A stretch of 32,694 nucleotides of DNA, from positions 1 to 32,694 of the forward strand of contig VGZE01000026.1 in the NCBI GenBank assembly GCA_016872755.1, in the 5' to 3' direction. Source of the stretch: Planctomycetota bacterium (GTDB lineage: Bacteria; Planctomycetota; UBA1135; GCA-002686595). The position numbers and the translations under genes are program-made. Position 1 is the first letter of the stretch. Every line of letters begins with the position of its first letter. Positions 1 through 8,672 of the stretch are shown piece by piece. The notes beneath the pieces were generated by a model. The model had not been told where the DNA came from. It did not search any database and saw only the letters and a program-made list of their open reading frames with translations.

Positions 1-6
1 TCCGTC

Positions 7-915
7 CTAGGGCGTGGCTTGAATCACGTCGCGCAGCGCGACGGCGAGGCGCGGGCCGCGCGCGCCGAGCACGGCACTGGCCCACGGGCGTTCGTTCACG
101 TAGAGGCGCAGCTCGGACCCGATTTCCGCATCGAGCGGCAGCACGTCGCCGACATCGAGACCGAGCAGGTCCTGCACCGGGATCTCCAGCGCGCCGAGCC
201 GCGCGGCGAGTTCCAGATCGACGCCCTGGATGTGGGGGACCAGGCTCGGAGGCGGCTCGGCCGCGGACTTGCGGGTGCGCGCCGGCGGCGGCACGTGCAC
301 GCGCAGCAGCGAGCGCTCGGTGCCGCGCTCGATCGACAGTTCGACCGTGAGCCGGTGCGGGTCGGGCGCTCCCTCGCCGAGGCGCCAGTTGCCGATGTCG
401 TCGGGCTCGACCACCGCGCGCACGTCGTCCATCTGGAAGCCGAGCTGCTCCGACAGCGGTTCGAACAGCACGCGCGCGACGAGGATCAACAGGTGCCGCT
501 CGACGCCGCTTAGTGCGCGAGCCTCGCGTGTCGGGCGAGAGCCCAGCAGGCGCTCGAGCTCGGCGCGCGCGTCGGACGGGTCCATCGAGAACCAGCACAC
601 CTGGCCGCGCGAGCGAAAGCGCAGCAAGGCGTAGGGTGCCTTCCAACTCTCGACCAGACGGTCCGCCGAGGCCTCGGTGAGCGACGTCAGGCGCACCAGG
701 ATGTCCGAGCCCAGCACCTGGCGCGCGCCTTGTTGCAGGCGCGGCAGCGCTCGTTCGATCGCCGCGGTCAGGTCGCGCAGCTCGTCGGTCGAGTAGCGTC
801 GCGGTTCGGAGAAGTCGCGCTGCAGGACCGCGGGCGCGACCGCCGCTTCGGCCGCCTCGGGCACGGCGTGCTCGAGTAGCGCGCGCTTCTCCTCGGGAGT
901 GACGTTGTCGGTCAC
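7..915 (-). CDS. fliM: Flagellar motor switch protein FliM
   Basis: FliM forms the C-ring of the flagellar motor with FliG and FliN and receives phospho-CheY. The 302-residue product has an N-terminal stretch (TPEEKRALL, residues 6-14) resembling the CheY-binding peptide consensus of FliM (usually LSQxEIDALL), a divergent CheC-like middle region, and a C-terminal SpoA domain (about residues 225-295, with EIPVQDLLGLDVGDVLPLD). It is somewhat shorter than the usual 320-370 residues. The start is a GTG 25 nt after the fliL stop, with only a weak purine stretch upstream. It is the last gene of the operon inside the window; fliN would be expected next, beyond position 1. The identification rests on the SpoA domain, the N-terminal motif and position after fliL. 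The middle domain is diverged, so phospho-CheY response is inferred. Confidence 0.86.
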   Translation of the reverse strand: MTDNVTPEEKRALLEHAVPEAAEAAVAPAVLQRDFSEPRRYSTDELRDLTAAIERALPRLQQGARQVLGSDILVRLTSLTEASADRLVESWKAPYALLRFRSRGQVCWFSMDPSDARAELERLLGSRPTREARALSGVERHLLILVARVLFEPLSEQLGFQMDDVRAVVEPDDIGNWRLGEGAPDPHRLTVELSIERGTERSLLRVHVPPPARTRKSAAEPPPSLVPHIQGVDLELAARLGALEIPVQDLLGLDVGDVLPLDAEIGSELRLYVNERPWASAVLGARGPRLAVALRDVIQATP

Positions 916-940
916 GGTGAGCTTCTGGATCTGCGGGCGG

Positions 941-1741
941 CTACTGGATCATGAAGCGCTGGCGCAGCAAGCGACGCAGGCGGCCCGCGACTCCGACCGG
1001 AACTTCGCCCTCGAAATCCTCGTGCAAGCCGGTGACGTCGATGTACAGGGTCTTGCCGTGCGGGTCGACCAGCTCGAGGTCGCGCTCGTCACCCTCGAAC
1101 CGGAGGACCGGGCCGTTGTCGAGGCGGATGGTCTTCTCGATCGCACTGATCGTGAGGTGGTGGTCGTGCAGCAGCCCGCGCATCGTCGCGCGGTGGATCG
1201 ACTCTCCGGCCTTCAGCCCCGACTCGGCGTCGGCCGCGGTGGCGGTGGGGACGTCACCGATCAGGATCGGGAAGAGCACGGGCTCGATCTCCTGCCGGAT
1301 CTGCTCGAGCAGAGCGTCGATCATCACCGGATCGATGACTTCCTCGCGCGTGCGCGTCGAGGCGATGCTGAGCAGGCGGTCCATCAGCATTGCCAGGTAC
1401 TGCGAGTCTTCCGACCCCGGCTTGCCGCCGGCGCCCGTGCGCGTCTGCACGAAGGCTTCGCCGTAAGCGACGTACTCACCCGTGAGGTCCATCACGAGAT
1501 AGCGCTTGCTGTTCTCGCCCGCGAGGTTGACGGTCAGCTCGCTGTTGGAGAGCTTGCAGACGAACGGCCCTTGCAGCTTGGGCACGACCGCCGCCTTCGG
1601 GACCGCCATCGTCGCGAACAGATAGGCGCACAGCAGGAGCGCCCCGACCCCGCCTCCGAGCAGCATGGGCAGCTTGCTCTTCTTGGGCGCGCCTTCGGGC
1701 TTGGGAGCTTCGGCTTCCTTCTTTTCCTTCTCGTCGGCCAT
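941..1741 (-). CDS. fliL: Flagellar basal body-associated protein FliL, C-terminally extended
   Basis: FliL is a single-pass inner-membrane protein that sits around the stator and supports torque. The 266-residue product has a Lys/Glu/Pro-rich cytoplasmic N-terminus (1-24), one membrane segment (about 25-47), then the periplasmic FliL core with the family signatures LTVNLAGENSKRYLVM and DRLLSIASTRTREEV. FliL proteins are usually 150-180 residues. Here about 85-100 residues follow the core (from roughly residue 165), ending in a basic RLRRLLRQRF segment; I do not recognise this extension. The ATG start has GGAAG only 2 nt upstream. It lies 65 nt after motE, the longest gap within the structural part of the operon. 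Confidence 0.85.
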   Translation of the reverse strand: MADEKEKKEAEAPKPEGAPKKSKLPMLLGGGVGALLLCAYLFATMAVPKAAVVPKLQGPFVCKLSNSELTVNLAGENSKRYLVMDLTGEYVAYGEAFVQTRTGAGGKPGSEDSQYLAMLMDRLLSIASTRTREEVIDPVMIDALLEQIRQEIEPVLFPILIGDVPTATAADAESGLKAGESIHRATMRGLLHDHHLTISAIEKTIRLDNGPVLRFEGDERDLELVDPHGKTLYIDVTGLHEDFEGEVPVGVAGRLRRLLRQRFMIQ

Positions 1742-1765
1742 CGCTTCCGACTATCGACAGGAACG

Positions 1766-1785
1766 GGCCCGGCCTTGACCGGGCC
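1766..1785 (-). other. Small perfect hairpin between motE and fliL
   Basis: A perfect 7-bp inverted repeat GGCCCGG-N6-CCGGGCC lies in the 65-nt gap after the motE stop and before fliL. No T-run follows on the minus strand, so it is unlikely to be a strong intrinsic terminator. A stabilising or processing hairpin, or chance in GC-rich DNA, is possible. Confidence 0.3.
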
Positions 1786-1806
1786 GCAGGCGTGCCCCGA
1801 GCCGTA

Positions 1807-2655
1807 CTACTGGGCCCCGGGGGCGGGCTTGGGGGCCTTCCCGTAGGCCGTGGCGTAGGCCTTCCACTTCTCGGTCGGCAGCGCGTTGAGGATCTGGGCG
1901 GCCCGCTCGTCGGAGAGCGCGCGCAGCACGGGCGCGGCCTCCGCCGGGCTGAGTTGCACCAGGCGCTTGGACAGCTCGTCGGGCTTGCCGGTCTGGAACA
2001 GGCCCGCCAGCGCGGCGAGCGCTTCCGGATCCGAGCCCGGCGGCAAGGCATCGACGGGGGCCGACTGCCGGGCGGCCAATTCGCTCTCCAGACGGCGCAC
2101 TTCCAACTCGCGAGCCAACAACTCCGACTTGATCTCGTCCAGATCCGTCATGCGCTCTTCGATCTGGCGTTCGCGCTCGGCGAGCAGCAGCACGCGCGCA
2201 TCCGCCTCGTGCTGCCGAGCGGCCAGCGCCTTTTCTTCCGCTTGCAGCGCGGCTCGCGCGGTGCGCAGATCGTCGACCAGCTGCGCAAGCTGGCTGGCCG
2301 AGAGTGGCGATTCGAGCGAGAAGGCCGAGAGCACGCCGAGGCTGGCCCGAGCCGGCTGGCGCGGGGCCGCCTGTGGCTGAGGCGCGACGACTGGTTGCGG
2401 CGCGGGAACCGTCGGGCCCGTCGCGACCTCGGTCTCGGTGCGCGGAGTCGCGGCCTTCGACTCCGGTGAGCCCGAAGCGCTTGCTTGTTCCAGATCCGTC
2501 TTCTTGTGCGAGGCGATGTAGGGCCCGATCAGCGCGATCTTCTTGGGCGGAACGCCGAGCATCACGCAGAACCCGAGGTAAGCCGCGAAGAAGACGGTCA
2601 GCGCGCCGACGCCGATTCCGCCGAACATCACTCCCTGCTTGAGCTTCGGATTCAT
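1807..2655 (-). CDS. motE: MotE-like flagellar chaperone (membrane segment, coiled coil, MgtE-N-like end)
   Basis: MotE is a periplasmic chaperone for the stator protein MotC in alpha-proteobacteria, and similar proteins lie between fliJ and fliL in many phyla. The 282-residue product shows the expected architecture: a membrane segment at about residues 9-34, a Pro/Ala/Thr-rich linker (about 60-105), an Ala/Glu/Arg coiled coil (about 118-195), and a C-terminal helical segment (LSPAEAAPVLRALSDERAAQILNALP) like the MgtE intracellular N domain. Its ATG overlaps the fliJ stop by 4 nt (ATGA). The role is inferred from architecture and position. The sequence is low-complexity, so family-level function is less certain than for its neighbours. 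Confidence 0.75.
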   Translation of the reverse strand: MNPKLKQGVMFGGIGVGALTVFFAAYLGFCVMLGVPPKKIALIGPYIASHKKTDLEQASASGSPESKAATPRTETEVATGPTVPAPQPVVAPQPQAAPRQPARASLGVLSAFSLESPLSASQLAQLVDDLRTARAALQAEEKALAARQHEADARVLLLAERERQIEERMTDLDEIKSELLARELEVRRLESELAARQSAPVDALPPGSDPEALAALAGLFQTGKPDELSKRLVQLSPAEAAPVLRALSDERAAQILNALPTEKWKAYATAYGKAPKPAPGAQ

Positions 2656-3149
2656 GACGCCGTCGGTCTATCGGCAGAAATTCCTTCCGACCTGAAGCCC
2701 CGTGCCCGAGCCGCCGATCGCTGCAAGGCGATCTCGTCCATTGCGCGCGCGTCCAACACGGCCTCCTCGGCGCGGAATCGCGCGAGCGAGCGCTCCTCGA
2801 GCCGTTCCAGCGACTGGCAATCCTGCCGGCATTGCCGCCACTGCATCGCCAGGGCGTCGGCGGCCTCGCGTCGCGCGCGCCATTGCGTGCGGCGGGTGGC
2901 CACGCGCGTGTTCAGCCCAGACAGCGTGCCCTGGGCGAGCAGGACGCGCGACGGCTCCACGTGCGGGGCCGACAGCATCGCGCGCAGCAGCGCGCGCGCC
3001 GCCGCGAGCTCACGCTCGGCGGCATGGAGAGCCTCCAGTGCCTGGGCCGCCTCGCGCTCGGCCTGCGCGAGCGCGGCGCCGGCTCGTTGCTCGGCGATCT
3101 CGCGCACGCGCGCCAGGCGCGCGAGGGGGAAGCGAAAGCGGCGACTCAC
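2652..3149 (-). CDS. fliJ: Flagellar export chaperone FliJ
   Basis: FliJ is the coiled-coil stalk of the flagellar export ATPase and an escort for export chaperones. The 165-residue product is almost wholly helical with Arg/Ala/Glu heptads. It begins with the typical FliJ opening FRFPLARLARVREIAEQRAG, which fixes the start at a GTG overlapping the fliI stop by 4 nt (GTGA). A longer reading frame extends 20 codons upstream into fliI, but that extension lacks family resemblance. Length is normal for the family (about 145-165). Sequence conservation in FliJ is low, so the call leans on the N-terminal motif and its place directly after fliI. Confidence 0.8.
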   Translation of the reverse strand: MSRRFRFPLARLARVREIAEQRAGAALAQAEREAAQALEALHAAERELAAARALLRAMLSAPHVEPSRVLLAQGTLSGLNTRVATRRTQWRARREAADALAMQWRQCRQDCQSLERLEERSLARFRAEEAVLDARAMDEIALQRSAARARGFRSEGISADRPTAS

Positions 3150-4510
3150 GCGGGCTTGGCCTCTCCGGCGATCTGCTCCAGGCGCTGGAGCGTGTCCGCC
3201 AGAGCGCAACGCTCGGCTTGGGTCTGGCGCAGGAACCCGTCGATGGCGGGCAGTCGCGCGATCGCGCGATCCAGGCGCGGATTGGTGCCGGCGCGGTATG
3301 CGCCGATCTCGACGAGGTCGCGACCTTCACGCCAGGCCGCCAGGTCCTCGCGCAGGCGCTGGGCGAGCGCGACGTGTCGAGTGCCAGCCACCGCGGGCAT
3401 CAGTCGCGACAGGCTCGCCAACACGTCGATCGCCGGATAGTGACCGCGGTGTGCGAGATCTCGCGACAGCACGAGGTGCCCGTCGAGCAGGCCGCGCAAC
3501 GTGTCGGCGACCGGCTCGTTGTGATCGTCGCCGTCGACGAGCACCGTCAAGAGCCCGGTGATGCTGCCCTTCTCGCCGCACCCCATGCGCTCCACGATCT
3601 TGGGGATCGTCGCGAAGAAACTGGGGGGGAACCCGCGCACGGTCGGCGGTTCGCCGGCGGCCAATCCGATCTCGCGTGCAGCCAGCGCGAAGCGCGTCAC
3701 CGAGTCCATGACCAGCAGCACGTTGGCGCCTCGATCACGCCAGTGTTCGGCGCAGGTCAGCGCGACGAACGGAGCCATGAAGCGCTCCATCGGAGCGCGA
3801 TCCGACGTCGCCACGACGGCGATGCTGCGCGCGCGCGTCTCGGGCGCCAAGACCTCCTCGAGGAAGCCGCGCACCTCGCGACCGCGCTCGCCGATCAGCG
3901 CGACGATCACGACGTCGGCATCCGTGCCGCGCGTGATCTGGCCGAGCAGCGTGGACTTGCCGACGCCCGAGCCGGCGAAGATGCCGATGCGTTGTCCGCG
4001 GCCGATCGTTGCGCACGCGTCGATCGCGCGCACGCCGGTCTGCAGCGGCACGCGGATCGGGGTCCGCGACAGCGCCGGCGGCGCCTCGGCGCGCACCGCG
4101 CGTTCCGCGCTCGCGTGCTCGAAGGCCGGGCCGTCGAGCGCGCGCCCGTAGCCGTCGAGCGCGCGGCCGAGCATCTCGTCGCCGATGCGGATCGAGAACG
4201 GGCGTCCCAGCGCGGTCACGCGCTGGCGGGGCGCGATGCCCTCGAGTTCCCCGTGCGGCATCAGCAGCGTCGTCGAGTCGCGGAAGCCGATCACCTCGGC
4301 CAGCACCGGCCCGAGCGCGCCGCGGTCGATGCGCACGATTTCGCCAAGCGCCGACGGCACGCCCGCGGCCTCGACGATCACGCCCGAGAGCCCGCTGACC
4401 CAGCCGCGATACAGCGGCCCGGCCGACTCGCGCAACAGGCGCGGCCACTGGTCCGGGGCCTCCAGCAGTGGATGCAGTCGCGGCGGGGCCGGCGACGCCG
4501 CGGCGCTCAT
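3146..4510 (-). CDS. fliI: Flagellum-specific export ATPase FliI
   Basis: FliI is the hexameric ATPase of the flagellar type III export apparatus, related to F1-ATPase beta. The 454-residue product has the full family layout: Walker A AGSGVGKST (179-187), the catalytic-loop motif GERGREV (208-214), Walker B LLVMDS (265-270), VDGDDHNEP (325-333), and LDGHLVLSR (342-350), followed by a helical C-terminus. VDGDDHNEP has His where most FliI proteins have Met. Its start overlaps the fliH stop by 4 nt, and its stop overlaps the fliJ start by 4 nt, consistent with coupled production of the H-I-J export complex. Confidence 0.97.
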   Translation of the reverse strand: MSAAASPAPPRLHPLLEAPDQWPRLLRESAGPLYRGWVSGLSGVIVEAAGVPSALGEIVRIDRGALGPVLAEVIGFRDSTTLLMPHGELEGIAPRQRVTALGRPFSIRIGDEMLGRALDGYGRALDGPAFEHASAERAVRAEAPPALSRTPIRVPLQTGVRAIDACATIGRGQRIGIFAGSGVGKSTLLGQITRGTDADVVIVALIGERGREVRGFLEEVLAPETRARSIAVVATSDRAPMERFMAPFVALTCAEHWRDRGANVLLVMDSVTRFALAAREIGLAAGEPPTVRGFPPSFFATIPKIVERMGCGEKGSITGLLTVLVDGDDHNEPVADTLRGLLDGHLVLSRDLAHRGHYPAIDVLASLSRLMPAVAGTRHVALAQRLREDLAAWREGRDLVEIGAYRAGTNPRLDRAIARLPAIDGFLRQTQAERCALADTLQRLEQIAGEAKPA

Positions 4511-5070
4511 TCGAGTTCCTCCTCGAGGCGGCGCGCGAGCCGGGTCAGCGCGTCGTCGAGTTCGTGCACGAGCAGGCCCTGCGGCGTGGCGATCTGGACG
4601 TCGCCCTTGGATACGCCGACATCGGGGACAATCTCGGTGCCCGCGCGGAAGGTCGTGCCCGCCAGACGCGCCGCATCCTCGGGGTGCAGGTGCACCTGGC
4701 AGGGCGCCCGCCCGACGTTTCCGGAAGCGAGCACTTCGCGCACGAGCCGCTCGACGTCGTGGCGGTCCGTGCGCACTTCCGAGCGCGCCAGCGCGCGCGC
4801 CACTTGCAGGCCCAGTGCCGCCGCGATGCTCGACAGCTTTTCCTGAACGACCAGCCGCTCCGCCTCCAGGCGTTCGACGGCGGTGTCGAGTCGGCCCGCG
4901 CCGCCCGCGATGGCCAGCCGTTCGCCTTCGGCGCGACCCGCCGCGAACGCGCTCGCGCGCTCGGCCGCGATGCGTTGCGCGAGCCAGGCGTCGAGACCGC
5001 CCTCGACGAGCGCCGCGCCGACAGGTCGGCGCGTGAGCACGATGCGGCTAGCTGACAAGTTCTTCCGCAC
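4507..5070 (-). CDS. fliH: Flagellar assembly protein FliH
   Basis: FliH is a peripheral-stalk-like regulator that binds FliI and docks it to the C-ring. The product is up to 187 residues and carries the characteristic AxxxGxxxG helix (AFAAGRAEGE, about 41-50), a central coiled coil, and a C-terminal domain (CQVHLHPEDAARL, then VGVSKGDVQIATPQG) typical of FliH/V-type subunit E. The start is uncertain. The GTG at 5070 overlaps fliG by 23 nt, while a TTG at 5058 gives LSASRIVL, closer to common FliH openings, with GGGAG about 12 nt upstream. Either way the gene overlaps fliG and is translated from the same message. Confidence 0.88.
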   Translation of the reverse strand: MRKNLSASRIVLTRRPVGAALVEGGLDAWLAQRIAAERASAFAAGRAEGERLAIAGGAGRLDTAVERLEAERLVVQEKLSSIAAALGLQVARALARSEVRTDRHDVERLVREVLASGNVGRAPCQVHLHPEDAARLAGTTFRAGTEIVPDVGVSKGDVQIATPQGLLVHELDDALTRLARRLEEELE

Positions 5071-6082
5071 TCCCGCCGGCAGGACGGAACTCGCCGGATT
5101 CGATCAGCGCGCGGACCGCCGTCAGGATCTCGTTGCGCGCGACCGTGACCTGGGCCATCGGAACGGCTCCCGCCAGCTCGCGTTCCTCCTGCACCATCTT
5201 GCGCGCGCGCGCGGACATGTTGCCGAGGATGTTCTCCTCGACGGCCTTGCTGCTGCCCTTGATCGCCGTCGACAGCGTCGTCGTGTTGATCGCCCCGAGG
5301 ATCTTCTGCATGCCGCGCTTGTCCACCTTGACGAGATCGTCCCAGGTGAACATGAACTCCTGGACTTCCTTGGCCATCCCGGCATTGGACTCGCGCAGCT
5401 TGTCGAGCACGGCCTTGTCCAGACCGCCGGTGACGCGGCCGAGCATCTCGGCGATCGTGCGCAAACGTTGCGACGGCTCGACCTTGACCGGCTCGCTGGC
5501 CAGCACCTCGGCGCGCGCGGTCAGGTCGGCCGCGATGCCGCGCAGCAGTGCGAACGGAGGCGGGACGACGTCGGCCATCCCGCGCACGATCTCGAGCGCT
5601 GCGGCCGGCTCGAAACCGGACAAGACCGCGCTCGAAAGGGCCGGCTCGAAGTGCGCGAGCACCAGCGCCGTGGCCGCGGGAGATTCACTGTGCAGGACGC
5701 GCGCGACGATTTCGGGCGCGAAGGCCTCGAGGTCGGCGAACGGGCGCTCCTGCAAGCGACGGTCTTCCATCATGCGCAGGACGTCGGCCGCGGCTTCCTT
5801 GCCCAGCGCGCGCGTGAGCAGATCGCCCAGCTCGTTGCGCGCCGGGATGCGCAGCGGCTCGGGTTTCGTCGCTGCTTCGTTCAACGCGAGCCACACGCGC
5901 TCCTGCAGCGAGCTCTCGACCGCGTCGGGCGGCAGCTTCGTCATGGCAGTGGCGACGTCCGCGACGATGTCCGCGGACAGGTGCTTCATCACGCTCGCGG
6001 CCTCGGTCTCGTCGAGCGAAAGCAGGAACAACGCGACCTGCTCGGCGCCGGTCTGCTCCCGCGGTGCGGCGGCCTGGCTCAC
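5048..6082 (-). CDS. fliG: Flagellar motor switch protein FliG
   Basis: FliG links the MS-ring protein FliF to the C-ring and interacts with the stator to generate torque. The 344-residue product is full-length. It has the N-terminal FliF-binding domain (QVALFLLSLDETEAASVMKH), a middle domain with a diverged EHPQTIA motif (ESPAATALVLAHFEP, about 132-146), and the C-terminal torque domain (FMFTWDDLVKVDKRGMQKIL and NMSARARKMVQEE). The His-Pro-Gln of the EHPQTIA motif is Ser-Pro-Ala here. The GTG start overlaps the fliF stop by 4 nt (GTGA). Confidence 0.96.
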   Translation of the reverse strand: MSQAAAPREQTGAEQVALFLLSLDETEAASVMKHLSADIVADVATAMTKLPPDAVESSLQERVWLALNEAATKPEPLRIPARNELGDLLTRALGKEAAADVLRMMEDRRLQERPFADLEAFAPEIVARVLHSESPAATALVLAHFEPALSSAVLSGFEPAAALEIVRGMADVVPPPFALLRGIAADLTARAEVLASEPVKVEPSQRLRTIAEMLGRVTGGLDKAVLDKLRESNAGMAKEVQEFMFTWDDLVKVDKRGMQKILGAINTTTLSTAIKGSSKAVEENILGNMSARARKMVQEERELAGAVPMAQVTVARNEILTAVRALIESGEFRPAGGSAEELVS

Positions 6083-7722
6083 GGCTTGGCTCCCGTCTTC
6101 TCACGCGCCGGGCGTGCCCAGTCGGAGAGGATGCGGCCGACGCGCTCGGGGTCCTGCTTGACGAGCTCGGCGACCTTCGCCCGGGCCGCGCGTCCGCCCA
6201 GGCGGTTGGCCGGCACGAGCACGTCCGCGCCGCCCGCATCGTCGGGTGCGCCGGTCGCCGCATTGCCCGACGCCGTTCCTGCCTTGGCCTTCGGACCGCG
6301 CAGCGTCTTCAGCAGGAGCACCAGGAAGACCAGCGCACAGACGATCTCGACTCCGCGATCGAGGAGCAACTGCACCAGGCGACTGGGCGGCTCGTCGATC
6401 TGCGGAGCCGTCTGCTGCGCGGCGCCGCCGTTCTCGACGGCCGTGGCATTCGGATCGGCCGGAATCACGGCCGGTGCGCCGAGGAACGGCAAGCGGACGG
6501 CCGAGAAGGCGTCCTTGCGCGCATCGTCGTAGCCGACAGCGGCCTTCACGCTGGCCTCGAGCTCCTTCTGTCGCTGCGCGAGGCTCTCGTCGAGGAAGAG
6601 CGAGATCGACAGTCGCTTCAGTACCGGCGAGCGATTGACCGTCGCGGTCGTGCTCTTGGGGACGAAGAACTCGCTGCGCGATTCCTCGGTGCGCGAGACG
6701 TTGGGGGCAGGGCTGGTGGCAGCGTTGTCGGCCGTGGCCCCTTCCAGGTCCTCGAGCGGGGTGTCGATGTTCGTCGCGTTTCCGGCGGGGCCCCCGGCAG
6801 CGGTCGGGCCCGCTCCCGGAGTCGTGCTCTGCATGGTCTCTTCCGAGACCGCGACGCGACTCTCCGGATCCGTCGCCTCCGAGATGGTCGAGGTCTGCTC
6901 GAAGCTCCAGTCCGAACTGATCGTCACGCGTGCCCGGTCGGGACCGAGGATCTCCCCGAGCAGGCGATTGGCGCGATCCGCGAGGTCGCGATCGAAGCGG
7001 CTCTTGTGGGCGAGCCAGGCCGAGGACTGGGCCGCATCGCCGGTTTGCGCAGCCCCGTCGTAGAGGCTGACGCCGACCTGATCGGTGATCATGAGGTCGG
7101 CCGGCTCGACGCCCAGCGCGTTTCGCACCAGGCTCGCGATCGCCAGCGTCTGGTCGTGCGAGAGCAGCGCGCGGCCGCGCAGCGCCAGCGTGACCGACGC
7201 TCGCGTGCGGCCTTCGCGGCCCCAAGGACCCTCGTCACTGGTCGAGGTGCGCACCTTCGCGTCCGCCACGAAGTCGAGTCCTTCCAGCAAGAGCTCGGTC
7301 TCCTCCCAATCGCGCTTGCGCACCACCTGCGCGCGCTCGGCCTGGCTGAGGAACACACTGGCCATGCCGGTCTCGGTGCTGGCGATGCCGCCCGAACGAC
7401 CCGCCAGCGCGCCCGAGCCCGCGACCGCGGCGAAGGCGCGGTGACGGTCGTTGACGTCGACGAACACCGAGAACGGAGCCGGCGGCTGGCTGGCTTCGAA
7501 CTCGATGCCCGCGTCGGAGAGCGCCTTCTGGACGCGCGCGCTGTCAATCGCGTCGAGGCTCGTATAGAGCAGCTCGAAGTGCGGTTGGCGCGCCACGTAG
7601 GCGGAGGCGCCGATCACGCCTGCGATGGCGAGCAACACGAGCAATGCGACAGCGCGCGAGCCCGAGCCGAGGCTCTTGAGCACGTCGAGTGCGTTGCTGA
7701 GCGTGGGATTGGTTTCGGCCAT
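6079..7722 (-). CDS. fliF: Flagellar MS-ring protein FliF
   Basis: FliF builds the inner-membrane MS ring on which the flagellum is assembled. The 547-residue product has two membrane segments (about 24-43 and 456-472) enclosing a large periplasmic region with the YscJ/FliF ring-building folds (for example LLYTSLDAIDSARVQKAL and VRTSTSDEG). A Thr/Ser/Gly/Ala-rich insertion (about 295-345) separates the ring-building parts, as is common. The cytoplasmic tail ends in a FliG-binding motif (VAELVKQDPERVGRILSDWA, 517-536). The length is normal. The gene lies 31 nt after fliE and overlaps fliG by 4 nt. Confidence 0.97.
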   Translation of the reverse strand: MAETNPTLSNALDVLKSLGSGSRAVALLVLLAIAGVIGASAYVARQPHFELLYTSLDAIDSARVQKALSDAGIEFEASQPPAPFSVFVDVNDRHRAFAAVAGSGALAGRSGGIASTETGMASVFLSQAERAQVVRKRDWEETELLLEGLDFVADAKVRTSTSDEGPWGREGRTRASVTLALRGRALLSHDQTLAIASLVRNALGVEPADLMITDQVGVSLYDGAAQTGDAAQSSAWLAHKSRFDRDLADRANRLLGEILGPDRARVTISSDWSFEQTSTISEATDPESRVAVSEETMQSTTPGAGPTAAGGPAGNATNIDTPLEDLEGATADNAATSPAPNVSRTEESRSEFFVPKSTTATVNRSPVLKRLSISLFLDESLAQRQKELEASVKAAVGYDDARKDAFSAVRLPFLGAPAVIPADPNATAVENGGAAQQTAPQIDEPPSRLVQLLLDRGVEIVCALVFLVLLLKTLRGPKAKAGTASGNAATGAPDDAGGADVLVPANRLGGRAARAKVAELVKQDPERVGRILSDWARPAREKTGAKP

Positions 7723-7753
7723 GTTCGGGTCTGGAAGCGAGGCGCCTCAGCGA

Positions 7754-8212
7754 TCAGACGCTCATCCGCATCACTTCGCGGTAGGCGTCGATCAGCTTGT
7801 TGCGCACCTCGAGCGCGAAGCGGAAGGACAGATCGGCGGACTTGACTTGCGCGGCGAGCTCGGCGATCGACTCGCCCTTGCCGGAGGCGAGCTGCGCGGG
7901 AATCTCGTCGGTCCGACGCACCTGGTCGGCGATGTCGGCCGCACCGCGAGCCAACGAGCTCCCGAACCCGCGATCGGCCGAGACGACGGACGAGCCATCG
8001 TCCAGCCCGGCCTCCGTGCCTTGGCCGCGCCTGTCCGAGCCGATGCGCGGATCGCCCGCGCCGCGTGCCAGCGCGACCGCCTCCTGCTGGAGCGCGTGCG
8101 CCTCGCGCAGCACGTCGGGCGCGCCGGAAGCCCCCGAGTTGGCGCGGGCCGCGCGCGCAGCGGCCCAGGCCTGCTCGAGTCGCCCCGCTGGATTGGAGAT
8201 TCCGTCGACCAT
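7754..8212 (-). CDS. fliE: Flagellar hook-basal body protein FliE, with long N-terminus
   Basis: FliE joins the MS ring to the proximal rod and is an early export substrate. The conserved C-terminal half is clear (SADLSFRFALEVRNKLIDAY followed by REVMRM, ending at residue 151). The product is 152 residues against roughly 100-110 for most FliE proteins; the extra length is an Ala/Gly/Arg-rich N-terminal region (about 1-90) of low complexity. The ATG start is 23 nt after flgC. There is no better internal ATG near the conserved part, so the longer form is kept, but an internal start cannot be ruled out. Confidence 0.9.
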   Translation of the reverse strand: MVDGISNPAGRLEQAWAAARAARANSGASGAPDVLREAHALQQEAVALARGAGDPRIGSDRRGQGTEAGLDDGSSVVSADRGFGSSLARGAADIADQVRRTDEIPAQLASGKGESIAELAAQVKSADLSFRFALEVRNKLIDAYREVMRMSV

Positions 8213-8235
8213 GCTCGTTCAGATCGCCCGCGCGA

Positions 8236-8667
8236 TCAGCGCATCGTCTCCAGCGCTCGTTCCGCCGAGCGCACATAGGCGTCCATCATGGCCATGCCCG
8301 CGTCGTAGGCCCGCATCGCGGTGATCAGGTCGGCCATTTCCTTGAGCGTGTTGACGTTCGGCATCTCGACGAAGCCGTTCGCGTCGGCGTCGGGGTTCGA
8401 CGGATCGAGCAGCATCTGCATCGGCGTTTGCATGTCTTCGACGATGCGGGCCGCATGCACGCCCGCGGAACTTTTCTCGCCATCGGGGCCTTTCACCACG
8501 AGAGGCTCGAACTCGACGATCTTGCGCCGGTAGGCGCCGCCTTCCGGCGTGCGCGTCGTGCGCGAGTTGGCGATGTTCTCTGCGATGACGTCCATGCGGA
8601 CGCGCTCGGCGGCCAGGCCGCTGGCCGAGATGCGCATCCCCTCGAAGATCCTGTCGATGCCCGACAT
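8236..8667 (-). CDS. flgC: Flagellar basal-body rod protein FlgC
   Basis: FlgC is a proximal rod subunit. The 143-residue product has the N-terminal rod motif (ISASGLAAERVRMDVIAENIANS), a short variable middle, and the C-terminal rod helix (NVNTLKEMADLITAMRAYDA). The reading frame extends upstream, but the ATG at 8667 is preceded by a strong GGGAGG ribosome-binding site 8 nt away, located inside the last codons of flgB, and gives the standard FlgC N-terminus. The gene follows flgB by 5 nt and precedes fliE by 23 nt. Confidence 0.96.
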   Translation of the reverse strand: MSGIDRIFEGMRISASGLAAERVRMDVIAENIANSRTTRTPEGGAYRRKIVEFEPLVVKGPDGEKSSAGVHAARIVEDMQTPMQMLLDPSNPDADANGFVEMPNVNTLKEMADLITAMRAYDAGMAMMDAYVRSAERALETMR

Positions 8668-8672
8668 GCTGA

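Noticed and set aside
2702..4846. Long plus-strand open frame opposite fliJ, fliI and fliH
   Set aside because: Arg/Ala/Gly-rich translation with no domain; it is the antisense shadow of conserved flagellar genes in GC-rich DNA. The same applies to other plus-strand frames across 1-17172.
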